From: Candidatus Gastranaerophilales bacterium
Lineage (GTDB): Bacteria > Cyanobacteriota > Vampirovibrionia > Gastranaerophilales > JANQFW01
Assembly: GCA_028277625.1 (NCBI GenBank)
Contig: JANQFW010000091.1
Coordinates: 1 to 53,466 of the forward strand
Direction: 5' to 3'
DNA: 53,466 nucleotides
Under the pieces are notes generated by a model. That model worked only from the letters and a program-made list of their open reading frames with translations, searched no databases and was not told where the DNA came from. Shown here piece by piece: positions 17,709 through 26,688 of this stretch; the stretch's first letter is position 1, and every line of letters begins with the position of its first letter. A program made the position numbers and the translations under genes.

Positions 17709-18314
17709 CTACACCCTTAAGTTTCTAGCTTTGTAGCTATTTAAGTTTTGCCTAGATAGATTTCTTGAAAACTTTACACTATTTGCTAACGGAGATTTTT
17801 TTTCAATAACTGGCTTGCCCATATCTGCAATATTTGTTTTAGAAGAAAAGCTTAAGTCCAATTTCTTTGCATTTGGTTTGTCAGCTGGAGTATTTTTTTC
17901 GCACTTGCTTTTATTTAGTCGTTTATTTGCTATTGTTACAAACACTCTCGCCACAGCCGGAATAATAACATCTGCCACTGCTATACCCACTATACTTGCT
18001 AAATTTTTTGCAGCTCTTAACTCTGTTTCATCAACAACTTTACTTTTATGTGCTGCTATTTTTTTTATTGCGTTTTCAGCTATTTTTTCACAAGTTGATG
18101 GGACGATAAAACAAAAAGGCGCAGCTGTTAGTTCTGTCATGAATTCACATAATGCTGCAAACCTTCTTCTCTCGGGCTTTTCATTTTTATTTGAAAGAGT
18201 TATTGTAGGTTTTATAAATGCATTTATCAAACACATTCCAACCGCAGTCCACTTAGGTGGTATTTTACTAAACCATTCCTGAAGGTGTGCTTCTGTTTGA
18301 TACTTATTTGACAT
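17709..18314 (-). CDS. Hypothetical protein, related to the next downstream gene
   Basis: 201 residues, family unknown. It contains WTAVGMCLINAFIKPTITL (about 22-40) and a second hydrophobic segment LASIVGIAVADVIIPAVARV (about 107-126), followed by a Lys/Ser/Asn-rich disordered tail. The plan parallels the 270-residue downstream product, with which it shares an operon. Its C-terminal tail includes NSVKFSRNLSRQN. I can assign no function; association with membranes is possible. Confidence 0.6.
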   Translation of the reverse strand: MSNKYQTEAHLQEWFSKIPPKWTAVGMCLINAFIKPTITLSNKNEKPERRRFAALCEFMTELTAAPFCFIVPSTCEKIAENAIKKIAAHKSKVVDETELRAAKNLASIVGIAVADVIIPAVARVFVTIANKRLNKSKCEKNTPADKPNAKKLDLSFSSKTNIADMGKPVIEKKSPLANSVKFSRNLSRQNLNSYKARNLRV

Positions 18315-18729
18315 AAAAAATCCTTTTAAAGGCAGACTTTAAATTAAAGACCAATACTTTACATTCAACTTTGAGAGATACTGACAATTAGATTATTAAT
18401 TAGTTGTAACGACGGAATAAAATTAATTTACTAAAAATTAAATTTTCTTTTTCTACTAATAAACTAACTTTTTTATTTTTCCACTTATAGAAAAACAATA
18501 AAGCTCCAATATTGATAGATCAATGTCGCAAGCTTAACAAAACTTTACATTTTATTTTAGCATAAAAAATGTTAATATTCATTTTTAAATAAAAAACTAA
18601 CACTCACTTTATTTTTGGATTAAATTAAAAAGAAGATAAAAAAGTTTTAGCTAAAATTTTAATAAAGAACAATAAGATTTTATATTGAATTTCTATATTA
18701 AATGTATTATTAAAATCATGGAGAGTAAT
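18315..18729. other. Intergenic region (about 415 bp)
   Basis: Very AT-rich spacer between the divergent hypothetical pair and proC. I found no tRNA, hairpin or small ORF with a ribosome site. It presumably carries both promoters. Confidence 0.3.
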
Positions 18730-19539
18730 ATGCTTGAAAATAAAAAAATAGGTTTTATCGGTGCAGGAGTTATGGGAAAAGCTATTATTGGCGGATTGAT
18801 AGAATCTGGATATGTAAAAAAAGAAAATATTTTTGCTTCTGAAATTAATCAAGAATTAGCAAATAAAGTATCAAGTGAGCTTGGAATATCTGCAAGTATA
18901 GATAACAACAAAGTTGCTGAAAGCTCTGATATTTTATTTATTTGCACAAAGCCTTTTATAATAAAAAAAGTATTAGAAGATATAAGCAACAGCCTAGGCG
19001 AAAAGACTCTAGTGATATCAATAGCAGCAGGAGTAAGCTCTGAAACAATAGAAAATTCTATAAATAAATCTATACCTGTAATAAGAACAATGCCAAACAC
19101 TCCTGTTCTGGTAAAAGAAGGAATGGTTGCACTATGCAGAGGGAAACATGCCACAGATGAACATATCGAATTAACAAAAAATTTATTTGAGCAAACAGGC
19201 AAATGCATAGAAGTACCTGAAAAACTTATTAATGCAGTAACAGGAATAAGTGGTAGCGGCCCTGCCTTTATGTACTTAATAATCGAAGCCTTAGCTGATG
19301 GTGGTGTTAAAAAAGGTTTACCTAAAAAAACAGCAATAGAGTTGGCTGCTCAAACTGCATTAGGTGCGGCGAAAATGGTTTTGGAGACTGGTAAACATCC
19401 TGCGATATTAAAAGATGAAGTTACCACCCCAGGAGGAACAACTATTGCTGGTTTAATGACAATGGAAGAACATGGTGTAAGATCTGCTCTAGCTAAAACT
19501 GTTCAAAGCACTGCAGAAAAGGCAGATGAATTAGGTTAA
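18730..19539 (+). CDS. proC: Pyrroline-5-carboxylate reductase
   Basis: About 269 residues. ProC catalyses the last step of proline synthesis, reducing pyrroline-5-carboxylate with NAD(P)H. The Rossmann motif IGFIGAGVMGKAIIGGL is at the N-terminus. The family signature near the C-terminus reads DEVTTPGGTTIAGL, and SGSGPAF is present in the middle. The longest frame reaches 18685, but I choose ATG 18730 (MLENKK): GGAGAG lies 5 bases upstream and the extra residues do not belong to the fold. The 3' end overlaps the convergent radical SAM gene by 9 bases. Confidence 0.92.
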   Translation: MLENKKIGFIGAGVMGKAIIGGLIESGYVKKENIFASEINQELANKVSSELGISASIDNNKVAESSDILFICTKPFIIKKVLEDISNSLGEKTLVISIAAGVSSETIENSINKSIPVIRTMPNTPVLVKEGMVALCRGKHATDEHIELTKNLFEQTGKCIEVPEKLINAVTGISGSGPAFMYLIIEALADGGVKKGLPKKTAIELAAQTALGAAKMVLETGKHPAILKDEVTTPGGTTIAGLMTMEEHGVRSALAKTVQSTAEKADELG

Positions 19540-21132
19540 GCTATTTTTTAATTTATTAATTATATCTAAAACATCATCTTTGCACATTGTTTTAAACCCC
19601 GAAACACAGTCTTTGCATCTTTGTGGCATTTTTGCTGAAAAAAACATTGCTTGTCTTAATTTCATGTACGCCTGGTTATTCCAGGCTTGCATAAAGTTGT
19701 TATGCTCAACACTACCAGAGTAATAATTAAACCTACAACACGGTTTTAAAGAAGAATCAGGTTTAACAAAAGAGAAAAACCAAGGTGCAAGACAGTATGG
19801 CATTTTAAATGCATCTAAATTATTAATTCCAGAGACTTCTTCTAATAATTTATTATGTATGGTTTCTGTTTTTTCAAGAAGCCCTGTTAATTCGTTAAGA
19901 ATTTCTTCTTCTGATTTTTTAAAATCAGATGCATTTAGAGTTTTATCAAAGTTTTTTAATACTAAAGGTGCTGGGTCTATATTTTTTATTTGTTCAGCAA
20001 TATTATTTTGATTTAATAAAGTATCACTTGTCTTTTCAAAATGCCCTTTACAAATATTAATTTTAAGGTCTAAAACTTTATTTTTAAATAAATCACTAAC
20101 TATTTCAAAGTTTAAATTATTTTCTTCTTTTAGTTTTGTGATAAAAGCTACTTCATCTTTTGTCTCTTTAGTAGTTAAAATAACAATATCAGGGGTTAAA
20201 TCTGATAATCGCTCAATAGGGTATATTTTATAACTTCCCAGTGTTTGACTTTGTTTATTGCTATCAGTGTCAATAAAGCCCAGTATGTTAGAGAAATTAA
20301 TACCATACTGTTCGATAATTTTGTTGGCAAATTTGCCCGCGCCATAAAATAAAATCTTTTTATGCTTGGTTTCTGTTAAAAAGCTTATAAAATTATTTTT
20401 ATTCTGATTTATTATCTTTAAATTCAAAATTTCATAAGCTTTTTCAACTTCCTGATTATATAAACTCCAGTCAGATTCTTTTAAATTCAAAAAATTCAAG
20501 TCATCTGGTGAATTTATAGGGTTAAAATCTACAATATTAATTCCTAAATCAATTGATAATTTGACAATTTTACTTATTTCATTGATGTTTAGCCTTGATA
20601 CGACTGCAGAAAAGCCTATTTTTTTATCAGGATAAGTAGATCTTAAGAGTTTTGTGTTTTCTATAATTTTTTCAAATTTTGAGCCTGCCCTTAAAGATTC
20701 TGTTGTATCTTTGTTTATACTATCAAAACTAATGGTTATTTCGGTAAAGCCTTTTAAATCTTCTAGCTTTTTATCTATTAATAGTCCATTTGTTATAGTG
20801 CTAACTATATTATCAGGGTACTGACCTACAATTTGGCTTAATACATCAAGGTTACTATATAATAATGGTTCGCCTATGCCTGTTAATTGTATTTCTTTTG
20901 CATACGGCAGTGCCTCTATAACATGATTGATATTTTTAAATTCTTTTGCATTATTGCCTGTAGTTCGAGCTTTGCACATTTTGCAGCGTAAATTGCAGCT
21001 GTTATTTATGCCATAAATCTGCATTGTAGGATAAGACTCGATAAAAGTCTTTTTTAGCAAAAGCTCTAAGACTTTTACTTCTATATTTTTTTGCCTAAGT
21101 TTTTGATTTAATTCTTTTATTTTTTTATGCAT
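19531..21132 (-). CDS. Radical SAM protein with inserted Rossmann-like domain and Cys-rich C-terminal region
   Basis: 533 residues. The radical SAM core carries the cluster motif CNLRCKMC (C46, C50, C53) and a GIGEP motif. Near residues 259-345 there is a separate Rossmann-like domain (KILFYGAGKFANKI at about 258-271, then ILGFIDTD and PDIVILTT), of the type found in sugar-biosynthesis and methyltransferase proteins. The last about 90 residues hold further cysteines (YCLAPWF, KPCCRF, RCKDC, MCKDD), consistent with a SPASM-like auxiliary-cluster domain. The order core-Rossmann-SPASM is unusual. gmhA lies directly upstream, which suggests a role in surface glycan or sugar modification, but the substrate is unknown. 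Confidence 0.75.
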   Translation of the reverse strand: MHKKIKELNQKLRQKNIEVKVLELLLKKTFIESYPTMQIYGINNSCNLRCKMCKARTTGNNAKEFKNINHVIEALPYAKEIQLTGIGEPLLYSNLDVLSQIVGQYPDNIVSTITNGLLIDKKLEDLKGFTEITISFDSINKDTTESLRAGSKFEKIIENTKLLRSTYPDKKIGFSAVVSRLNINEISKIVKLSIDLGINIVDFNPINSPDDLNFLNLKESDWSLYNQEVEKAYEILNLKIINQNKNNFISFLTETKHKKILFYGAGKFANKIIEQYGINFSNILGFIDTDSNKQSQTLGSYKIYPIERLSDLTPDIVILTTKETKDEVAFITKLKEENNLNFEIVSDLFKNKVLDLKINICKGHFEKTSDTLLNQNNIAEQIKNIDPAPLVLKNFDKTLNASDFKKSEEEILNELTGLLEKTETIHNKLLEEVSGINNLDAFKMPYCLAPWFFSFVKPDSSLKPCCRFNYYSGSVEHNNFMQAWNNQAYMKLRQAMFFSAKMPQRCKDCVSGFKTMCKDDVLDIINKLKNSLT

Positions 21133-21193
21133 ATATATGGCTTTTAAATTTTTATACTAACTCTCAAAAACTGTAATCTTACAGTTTATCAAT

Positions 21194-21781
21194 TTATTTT
21201 TGAAGCGGTATAAATAGTTCTTTTTCTATAATTCCACAGATAATATGACCTATTAAAATATGAGATTCCTGTATTCTAGGGGTTATAGCTGATGGAATTT
21301 TAATAATATAATCGCACAGCTCATCCATTTTGCATTTAGTAGAACCAGTTAGACCTATTATGGTTATCTCTTTTTTACGAGCTTCCTCAATAGCTTTTAT
21401 TATATTAGGAGAGTTGCCAGAGGTGGATATCCCTATAAATAAGTCTCCTTTAGCTCCGTTTGCTTGCACTTGCCTGGCAAATAAATTTTCATAACCATAA
21501 TCGTTCCCTATTGCAGTTAAAATTGATGTATCTGTTGTTAATGCTATTGCAGGTAGTCCGTCCCTATCAAAGTAGAATCGACTAACCAGCTCCCCTGCAA
21601 TGTGTTGAGCATCAGCAGCACTTCCTCCGTTGCCAGCTATTAATATTTTATTTCCGTTTTTATAAGCATTAACAGCTTCTTCAGATATTTTAGCAATTGT
21701 TTCTATTATATTTTTATCTTTTAAAATATTTTCTTTAACGTTATAAGAATCTTGTATTTCTTTTGTTATAAAATCTTTCAT
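21194..21781 (-). CDS. gmhA: Phosphoheptose isomerase
   Basis: 195 residues, normal for GmhA, which converts sedoheptulose 7-phosphate into D-glycero-D-manno-heptose 7-phosphate, the first step of heptose supply for LPS core or S-layer glycans. The SIS domain shows GNGGSAADAQHIAGELVSRF, typical of the family, and GISTSGNSPNI further on. It lies 61 bases upstream of the radical SAM gene, on the same strand, and is divergent from kdsC. The two make a small LPS-precursor locus. Confidence 0.88.
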   Translation of the reverse strand: MKDFITKEIQDSYNVKENILKDKNIIETIAKISEEAVNAYKNGNKILIAGNGGSAADAQHIAGELVSRFYFDRDGLPAIALTTDTSILTAIGNDYGYENLFARQVQANGAKGDLFIGISTSGNSPNIIKAIEEARKKEITIIGLTGSTKCKMDELCDYIIKIPSAITPRIQESHILIGHIICGIIEKELFIPLQK

Positions 21782-21925
21782 ACAGCCAGTCTTTTCTTTA
21801 ATTTTTGGTTTTTATTTTTATTTTACCAGCTTATTTTAGTAAATCAAAATATTTTTTCCTTTTATTTAAAATTATTTAAATATACAATTTAAAGTAGAAA
21901 GAAAAAATATTTAAGGAACTTATAA

Positions 21926-22462
21926 ATGTCTAAAAAATTACAGGATAAGCTAAGCAGAATAAAACTAGTCGCTTTTGATGTAGACGGTGTTTTAACAAAC
22001 GGTGAGATAATCTACACTGACAAAGGCGAAGAATTAAAAATATTTAATGCTAAAGATGGTCAAGGAATGTGTTTGTTAAGAAAAGAAGGCTTATTAACCG
22101 CAATTATAACTGCTAGAACTTCTTCCATTGTAGAAAGAAGAGCTAGGGATCTTAATATACCTATAGTTTATCAGGGAAGTAAGCGAAAGATAAATTCTTT
22201 AGACGAAATTTTAGAAAAATATAATCTTGACTACTCACAAGTTGCTTATGTAGGCGATGATATTCCTGATATATGCGTATTAGAAAAAGTAGGTGCTGCA
22301 TTTTGTCCTGCAGATGCAATAGACGAGGTTAAAGAAATCTGTGATTTTGTTTCTTCAAAAAGAGGCGGAAAAGGTGCTGTACGAGAAATATGCAATTTAG
22401 TTTTAAAAAACTCAAGAGGAAATAGTTATGTATCAAGTTCTGATATTTCTAAAGTAAAATAG
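21926..22462 (+). CDS. kdsC: KDO 8-phosphate phosphatase
   Basis: 178 residues of the HAD superfamily C0 type without a cap domain. KdsC releases KDO from KDO 8-phosphate for lipid A core synthesis. The catalytic DVDGVLT has D18 as nucleophile and D20 as acid/base. KDGQGM and TARTSSIVERRA follow, with the metal-binding GDDIPD near 113. The SD AAGGAA precedes the ATG. Together with gmhA it supports an LPS-type outer membrane. Confidence 0.9.
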   Translation: MSKKLQDKLSRIKLVAFDVDGVLTNGEIIYTDKGEELKIFNAKDGQGMCLLRKEGLLTAIITARTSSIVERRARDLNIPIVYQGSKRKINSLDEILEKYNLDYSQVAYVGDDIPDICVLEKVGAAFCPADAIDEVKEICDFVSSKRGGKGAVREICNLVLKNSRGNSYVSSSDISKVK

Positions 22463-22574
22463 TATTCAGCAGCTGATAGAGACTAAGAGCGTCCAAAAGA
22501 GAATAAAATTTTTAAAAATCATGTTTACCTAACAGAAGATGCAGCTGAATATATAGTAGAAAAGGAGATTTTGA

Positions 22575-23255
22575 GTGTTATTTGAAGAGGAACGACAAAA
22601 AAATAATGAAATAATAAGGCAAATCATAAATAAGAAAATTCTTGCTGTAATAAGAACAAATAATGCAGAAAAAGCTCTTAATATATCAATGGCTCTTGTA
22701 GATGGAGGAATAACTAATATAGAGATAACAATGGGCTACGAAGGTGATACTCGAGTAATTGAAGAACTTTCTAAAATGAAAAATGTTTATGTAGCTGCAG
22801 GCTCGCTTATTACAGCAAATCAAGCAAATTCTGCAATAAAAGCAGGTGCTCAACTAATCGTCTCTCCAATAACAGAACCCGGCTTGATTAAAATATGCAA
22901 AGGTAGAAAAATTCCTATTATTACCGGTGCAGCTACCCCAACAGAAGCCTACAGAGCCTGGAAGTTAGGAGTAAACTTAATAAAACTCTTTCCAGCAAAA
23001 GACTTGGGCGGATCAACATACTTAAAAGATGTACTAACTCCTATGCCATTTTTAAACCTACTGCCAACAGGTGGTATTGAGATATCTGATTTTGTCTCTT
23101 ATTTAAAAGCAGGAGCAGTAGCAGTTGGAATGGGAAAATCTTTTTATGCCAGCGAAAAAAACTACTTGACCATAACTAAAAAAGCAGAGCTAGCAACAGA
23201 AAAAGTAAAAACATATATAAAAGAATCTGCTTCATCTAAAAATTTACATAATTGA
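22575..23255 (+). CDS. eda: KDPG/KHG aldolase
   Basis: 226 residues. The enzyme splits 2-keto-3-deoxy-6-phosphogluconate into pyruvate and glyceraldehyde 3-phosphate (Entner-Doudoroff pathway, uronate breakdown). It has AVIR near 24-27, NIEITM near 49-54 (family Glu), GAATPTEA, and the Schiff-base lysine in NLIKLFPAKDLGG (about 134-146). The start is GTG at 22575 with AAGGAG 8 bases upstream. The kinase supplying KDPG is the next gene, 191 bases away across a G10 tract. Confidence 0.88.
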   Translation: MLFEEERQKNNEIIRQIINKKILAVIRTNNAEKALNISMALVDGGITNIEITMGYEGDTRVIEELSKMKNVYVAAGSLITANQANSAIKAGAQLIVSPITEPGLIKICKGRKIPIITGAATPTEAYRAWKLGVNLIKLFPAKDLGGSTYLKDVLTPMPFLNLLPTGGIEISDFVSYLKAGAVAVGMGKSFYASEKNYLTITKKAELATEKVKTYIKESASSKNLHN

Positions 23256-23309
23256 CTGGAATCTAAAAAAGAAGTTTAATATTTACTGATGACTATATTA
23301 TGTTGGAGC

Positions 23310-23319
23310 GGGGGGGGGG
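23310..23319. repeat. G10 homopolymer between eda and the KDG kinase gene
   Basis: Ten consecutive G, 128 bases before the kinase ATG, in a region otherwise about 30 percent GC or less. A tract this long is improbable by chance here. It sits behind an ATG (23300) whose frame depends on the tract length. It is a candidate slippage switch. Confidence 0.75.
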
Positions 23320-23400
23320 TTTTAAAATTACGGTATATTTGTGTAAAATAAGCTGAGGTAGTTGTCACAATACAATAAAGAATTTAAAAAAGTGTAGTAG

Positions 23401-23454
23401 ATGAGCGATATAAATATTATAAAGTCTGATGAAAAGGTAAAAATATATGAGTGA
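23401..23454 (+). CDS. Possible 17-residue leader peptide overlapping the KDG kinase start
   Basis: ATG at 23401 opens a frame MSDINIIKSDEKVKIYE ending TGA at 23452-23454, overlapping the first codons of the kinase (ATG 23447) in another frame. Its opening resembles the kinase start (MSDSIDVI). No good ribosome site is visible. It could be a coupled leader or chance. Confidence 0.25.
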   Translation: MSDINIIKSDEKVKIYE

Positions 23455-24388
23455 TAGTATAGATGTAATATCTATAGGGGAATGCTTAATCGAGCTTTCT
23501 ACAAATAAAAGTTTGACTTATGCAGAAACCTTTAGCAAAGGGTATGGTGGTGACACCATGAGTACTGTTACTGCAGCAGCAAGGTTAGGCTCAAAAGTCG
23601 GATTTATTACAAAAGTAGGAAATGATTCCTTTAGAGATTACTTATTAGATTCCTGGCAATCAGAAAATATAGATATTAGCTATGTAAAGCTAGTTGAAGG
23701 ATATAACGGCCTTTACTTTATAGCCAAGCAAGAAGAGGCTAAAAAGGAATTTGCTTATTATAGAAAAAAAAGCTCAACAACAACTCTTTCTGTAGATGAT
23801 ATACCAGAAAACTATATAGAAAGAGCCTCAGTAATTTATTCTACAGGCATGACTCAATCTATCTCTACTTCTGCAAAAAATGCTGTAAAAAAAGCATTTG
23901 CTATAGCAAAAGAAAAACAAACAACTGTTGCCTACGACCCCAACTATAGAACAAGATTATTAAGCGTAGAAGAAGCCAAAGAGTTTATTGAAGAAGTAAT
24001 AGACTACGTTGATATTTTGCTATTAAACGCAGAGCACGATGCCGGCAAAATATACGGACTGACATCTCCAGATAAAATAATTAAATACTTTTGGGATCAA
24101 GGTGTACCCACTGTTTGTGTAAAACTGGGTGAAAATGGTAGCGCCATAGGTTACAATGGTGAAGTGCAATATTTTCCTGCCTATACAGAAAACATTGTAG
24201 ATACAACCGGCGCCGGCGATACATATAACGGTGCTTTTTTACATGGAATTGCTGCAGGGTTTACACCATTTGAAGCAGCTAAATTGGCCTCAATTGCTGC
24301 AGGCATACAATCACAAGGTTATGGTGCAATAAACTCAATACCCTACAGAGAGCAGGTATACGCTGAGTTTAAAAAGTGTGAAGTATAA
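23447..24388 (+). CDS. kdgK: 2-keto-3-deoxygluconate kinase, PfkB family
   Basis: 313 residues of the PfkB family. The N-terminus SIDVISIGECLIEL and the GYGGDTMSTVTAAARLG block bind the sugar. IVDTTGAGDTYNGAFLHG near 254-271 is the ATP/catalytic signature with the base Asp. The neighbouring eda consumes the product KDPG, so KDG kinase is the best substrate guess. The start has AAAAGG about 10 bases upstream. Confidence 0.8.
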   Translation: MSDSIDVISIGECLIELSTNKSLTYAETFSKGYGGDTMSTVTAAARLGSKVGFITKVGNDSFRDYLLDSWQSENIDISYVKLVEGYNGLYFIAKQEEAKKEFAYYRKKSSTTTLSVDDIPENYIERASVIYSTGMTQSISTSAKNAVKKAFAIAKEKQTTVAYDPNYRTRLLSVEEAKEFIEEVIDYVDILLLNAEHDAGKIYGLTSPDKIIKYFWDQGVPTVCVKLGENGSAIGYNGEVQYFPAYTENIVDTTGAGDTYNGAFLHGIAAGFTPFEAAKLASIAAGIQSQGYGAINSIPYREQVYAEFKKCEV

Positions 24389-24892
24389 AAAGCTTTTTCT
24401 ATAAAAAATTTTATAACTCTTATTAAAACTTTATTTTTGTTAATAGAAGTTCGTATATGAATTTTTATTAATAAAGTTTGATTTTGTTAAAAGCCTTTTT
24501 ATTTTAGTTTTTTCAATATTTTTTGATTTTCATAAAGATTTTTTTGTTTTTAAAAACTTCCTTTTTTTAAAAAAACGTGTATCATTTAAAATAAGGATTC
24601 AAACTAAAGTATGAGGCTTATGTACTAAAATATCATATTTATTTAAATGCTTGAAAAATACAATTTTTAGTTGATTAAACCTTTATATAAAAAGAATACA
24701 TTAATTATAACAGCTTAAATTGAAAAAATTTTAAGCTTAAGTCAAAAAAATAAGCATTAATTGTTTATGCTGGTTTTCAGTAAAATTTTAAATTATTCTT
24801 GTCAAAGACTAATTTATTTTATTTAAAGTTAACACGATTTAGGAATATGAAAAGTATTATAGAGTTAGTTTAACCTTTAGAAAGCTAAAATA
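24389..24892. other. Intergenic region upstream of the pilus operon (504 bp)
   Basis: The longest gene-free stretch. It is extremely AT-rich, with long T and A runs and a palindromic tataaaaaattttata just after kdgK. I see no tRNA, no riboswitch and no ORF with a ribosome site. It likely holds the pilM promoter. Confidence 0.3.
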
Positions 24893-25987
24893 ATGGCGTT
24901 GAATTTTATCAAGCAAAAACCAAAAGAATCATTAGGTATTGAAATTTGCTCTCAAGGTATTTTTGCATCTTTAATAACAGTAGAAAAAAATGAACTGGTA
25001 TTAAAAAAACACGCTTTTGAACCTTTTAATAACCCAATTATTCAAAATAATTCTATAACTAACCCAGAAGGTTTTTATAAAACCTTACAAAAAATGATTG
25101 TTTATAACAACTTATTATCTAAAAACGTTAATGTGTCACTCTTTAGTTCCTGTGTTTTCATCAAGACTGTTAGCCTGCCAAACATGCCTGACAATGAAAT
25201 CAGAACAGTTATCATTCAAGATGCTTCTAAATATTTACCATTTCCTATTGAAGAGGCGAATGTTGATTTTGAAATATTAGAAGCTACTAATTCGAGAGAA
25301 ATAGAAGTTGTTATCGCAGCGCTACCAAAGAATATTGCAAGTATAATAACTACTGCGTTTAACAAGCTAGGCTTAAAACTTAATTCTATAGATATATCAC
25401 CTTTTTCCACATTAAAAGCTTATGCGAATGCAGATATTATAGATGACTCTGAACAAATTGATATGTCTGTTTTGATAAAACAAGAAAATACAGATATTAA
25501 TATTATAAGTAAAGGTATGCCTGTATTTTCTAATAGCATAGCAGTAGGCAAAGGTCACATGATAGATGCTATAGTTGCAGGATTAGGCATAGATAGCGAA
25601 GAAGCTGAAAAAAGTCTTTCAGAGACAGTATTGACGATACCCGGAGTCAATATGACATCGGATAATCAAGCCGCAAGCAAAGCGTCTAGCTTGGTAAGGA
25701 ATGTTGTTAATAATATTGCAACAGAAGTTCAAAAAACAATAGAGTTTTATGCTTCCAGAAACAGTAAATTTAAAGGCGTCAGAAGAATTATATTAAGCGG
25801 ATCCGGTGTTTGTATCCCAAACATAAATCAATATCTAAACAATCGATTAAAAGTAGAAGTTGTTATATGCAATCCTTTAAAAAACATTAGGCACAACATT
25901 GATCACTCAGAAAATATTATTTATCCTATTAACTTAGTAGCTTTAACTCCCAGTATTGGTGTTTCCTTGAAAGGGTTGGAACATTGA
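24893..25987 (+). CDS. pilM: Type IV pilus assembly protein PilM
   Basis: 364 residues, actin-like ATPase of the inner-membrane pilus platform that binds the cytoplasmic tail of PilN. It opens with LGIEICSQGIFASLITVE, the phosphate-1 region of the fold, and has LSGSGVCIPNINQYL near 298-312 as the adenosine-binding part. SLPNMPDNEIRTVIIQDASKYLPF is the usual PilM region in between. The stop overlaps the TTG start of pilN by 4 bases. First gene of pilM-N-O-P-like-Q. Confidence 0.87.
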   Translation: MALNFIKQKPKESLGIEICSQGIFASLITVEKNELVLKKHAFEPFNNPIIQNNSITNPEGFYKTLQKMIVYNNLLSKNVNVSLFSSCVFIKTVSLPNMPDNEIRTVIIQDASKYLPFPIEEANVDFEILEATNSREIEVVIAALPKNIASIITTAFNKLGLKLNSIDISPFSTLKAYANADIIDDSEQIDMSVLIKQENTDINIISKGMPVFSNSIAVGKGHMIDAIVAGLGIDSEEAEKSLSETVLTIPGVNMTSDNQAASKASSLVRNVVNNIATEVQKTIEFYASRNSKFKGVRRIILSGSGVCIPNINQYLNNRLKVEVVICNPLKNIRHNIDHSENIIYPINLVALTPSIGVSLKGLEH

Positions 25988-26688
25988 GAACGATAAATAT
26001 TAATCTTTTACATTCAATTGAAGATAAACAGATAAAAAAAAGAAAAAAAGATAATGAAAATGTACCTATTGACCCTACAACAAAGCTTATATCTTTAATT
26101 CTTTTAGGCTCAGGATTTGCTCTGTTTTCTTCCAGCTTAATTGCTTTCTTACTTTTAAATAATAGTATTAAAAATAAAGAAAGTGATATAGTCAGCTTAA
26201 AAGGTGAAAATTTAAAATTAAAAAAAGAAGAAAAAGATTTAAATAAGTATAGTACAGCTTTAAAAGATGAAAAAAATATTTTAGAGCTTAAAAAAGTAGG
26301 ACTAAAGAAAGTTCATGAAAGATTTACCCCTTGGACTTTTGTGTTTAGCGACCTAGTGCAAAACTTGCCAAGAAATGTTGCTCTGAGCAATATTTCTAAA
26401 AAATCAAAAGCAAAAGGTCCAAATGCACTTGAAATAACAGGCAAGATATTTCTTAAAGATAAGAAAAAGAATAATACCTTTGAAGTTATATCATATTTGA
26501 TTTTAAATATTAATAACAAAATGATTAACAATTCTTTATTAACAAATGCCCGCATTAATTCTATTAACTTCAATGAAGAAGAAAAAAGTTATACCTTCAC
26601 TCTAGCTGTTAATGTTTTAAAACCAAAAACTAAAAAAGTTATAGATGTTAATTTAAAAAAACAAAAAGAAAATAAGGTAGGAAAATGA
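25984..26688 (+). CDS. pilN: Type IV pilus assembly protein PilN-like
   Basis: 234 residues. The start is TTG at 25984, overlapping the pilM TGA (TTGA). The first residues RTININLLHSIEDKQ give the INLL motif that docks into PilM. One transmembrane helix follows (LISLILLGSGFALFSSSLIAFLL, about 35-58), then a coiled coil and a small periplasmic domain that should pair with PilO. The ATG of the next gene overlaps its stop (ATGA). Position and motif make the call fairly safe. Confidence 0.82.
   Translation: MRTININLLHSIEDKQIKKRKKDNENVPIDPTTKLISLILLGSGFALFSSSLIAFLLLNNSIKNKESDIVSLKGENLKLKKEEKDLNKYSTALKDEKNILELKKVGLKKVHERFTPWTFVFSDLVQNLPRNVALSNISKKSKAKGPNALEITGKIFLKDKKKNNTFEVISYLILNINNKMINNSLLTNARINSINFNEEEKSYTFTLAVNVLKPKTKKVIDVNLKKQKENKVGK

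Noticed and set aside
17815-18282. Plus-strand ORF of 155 codons opposite the hypothetical gene at 17709-18314
   Set aside because: Hydrophobic shadow frame; the minus-strand gene has a ribosome site, operon context and similarity to its neighbour.
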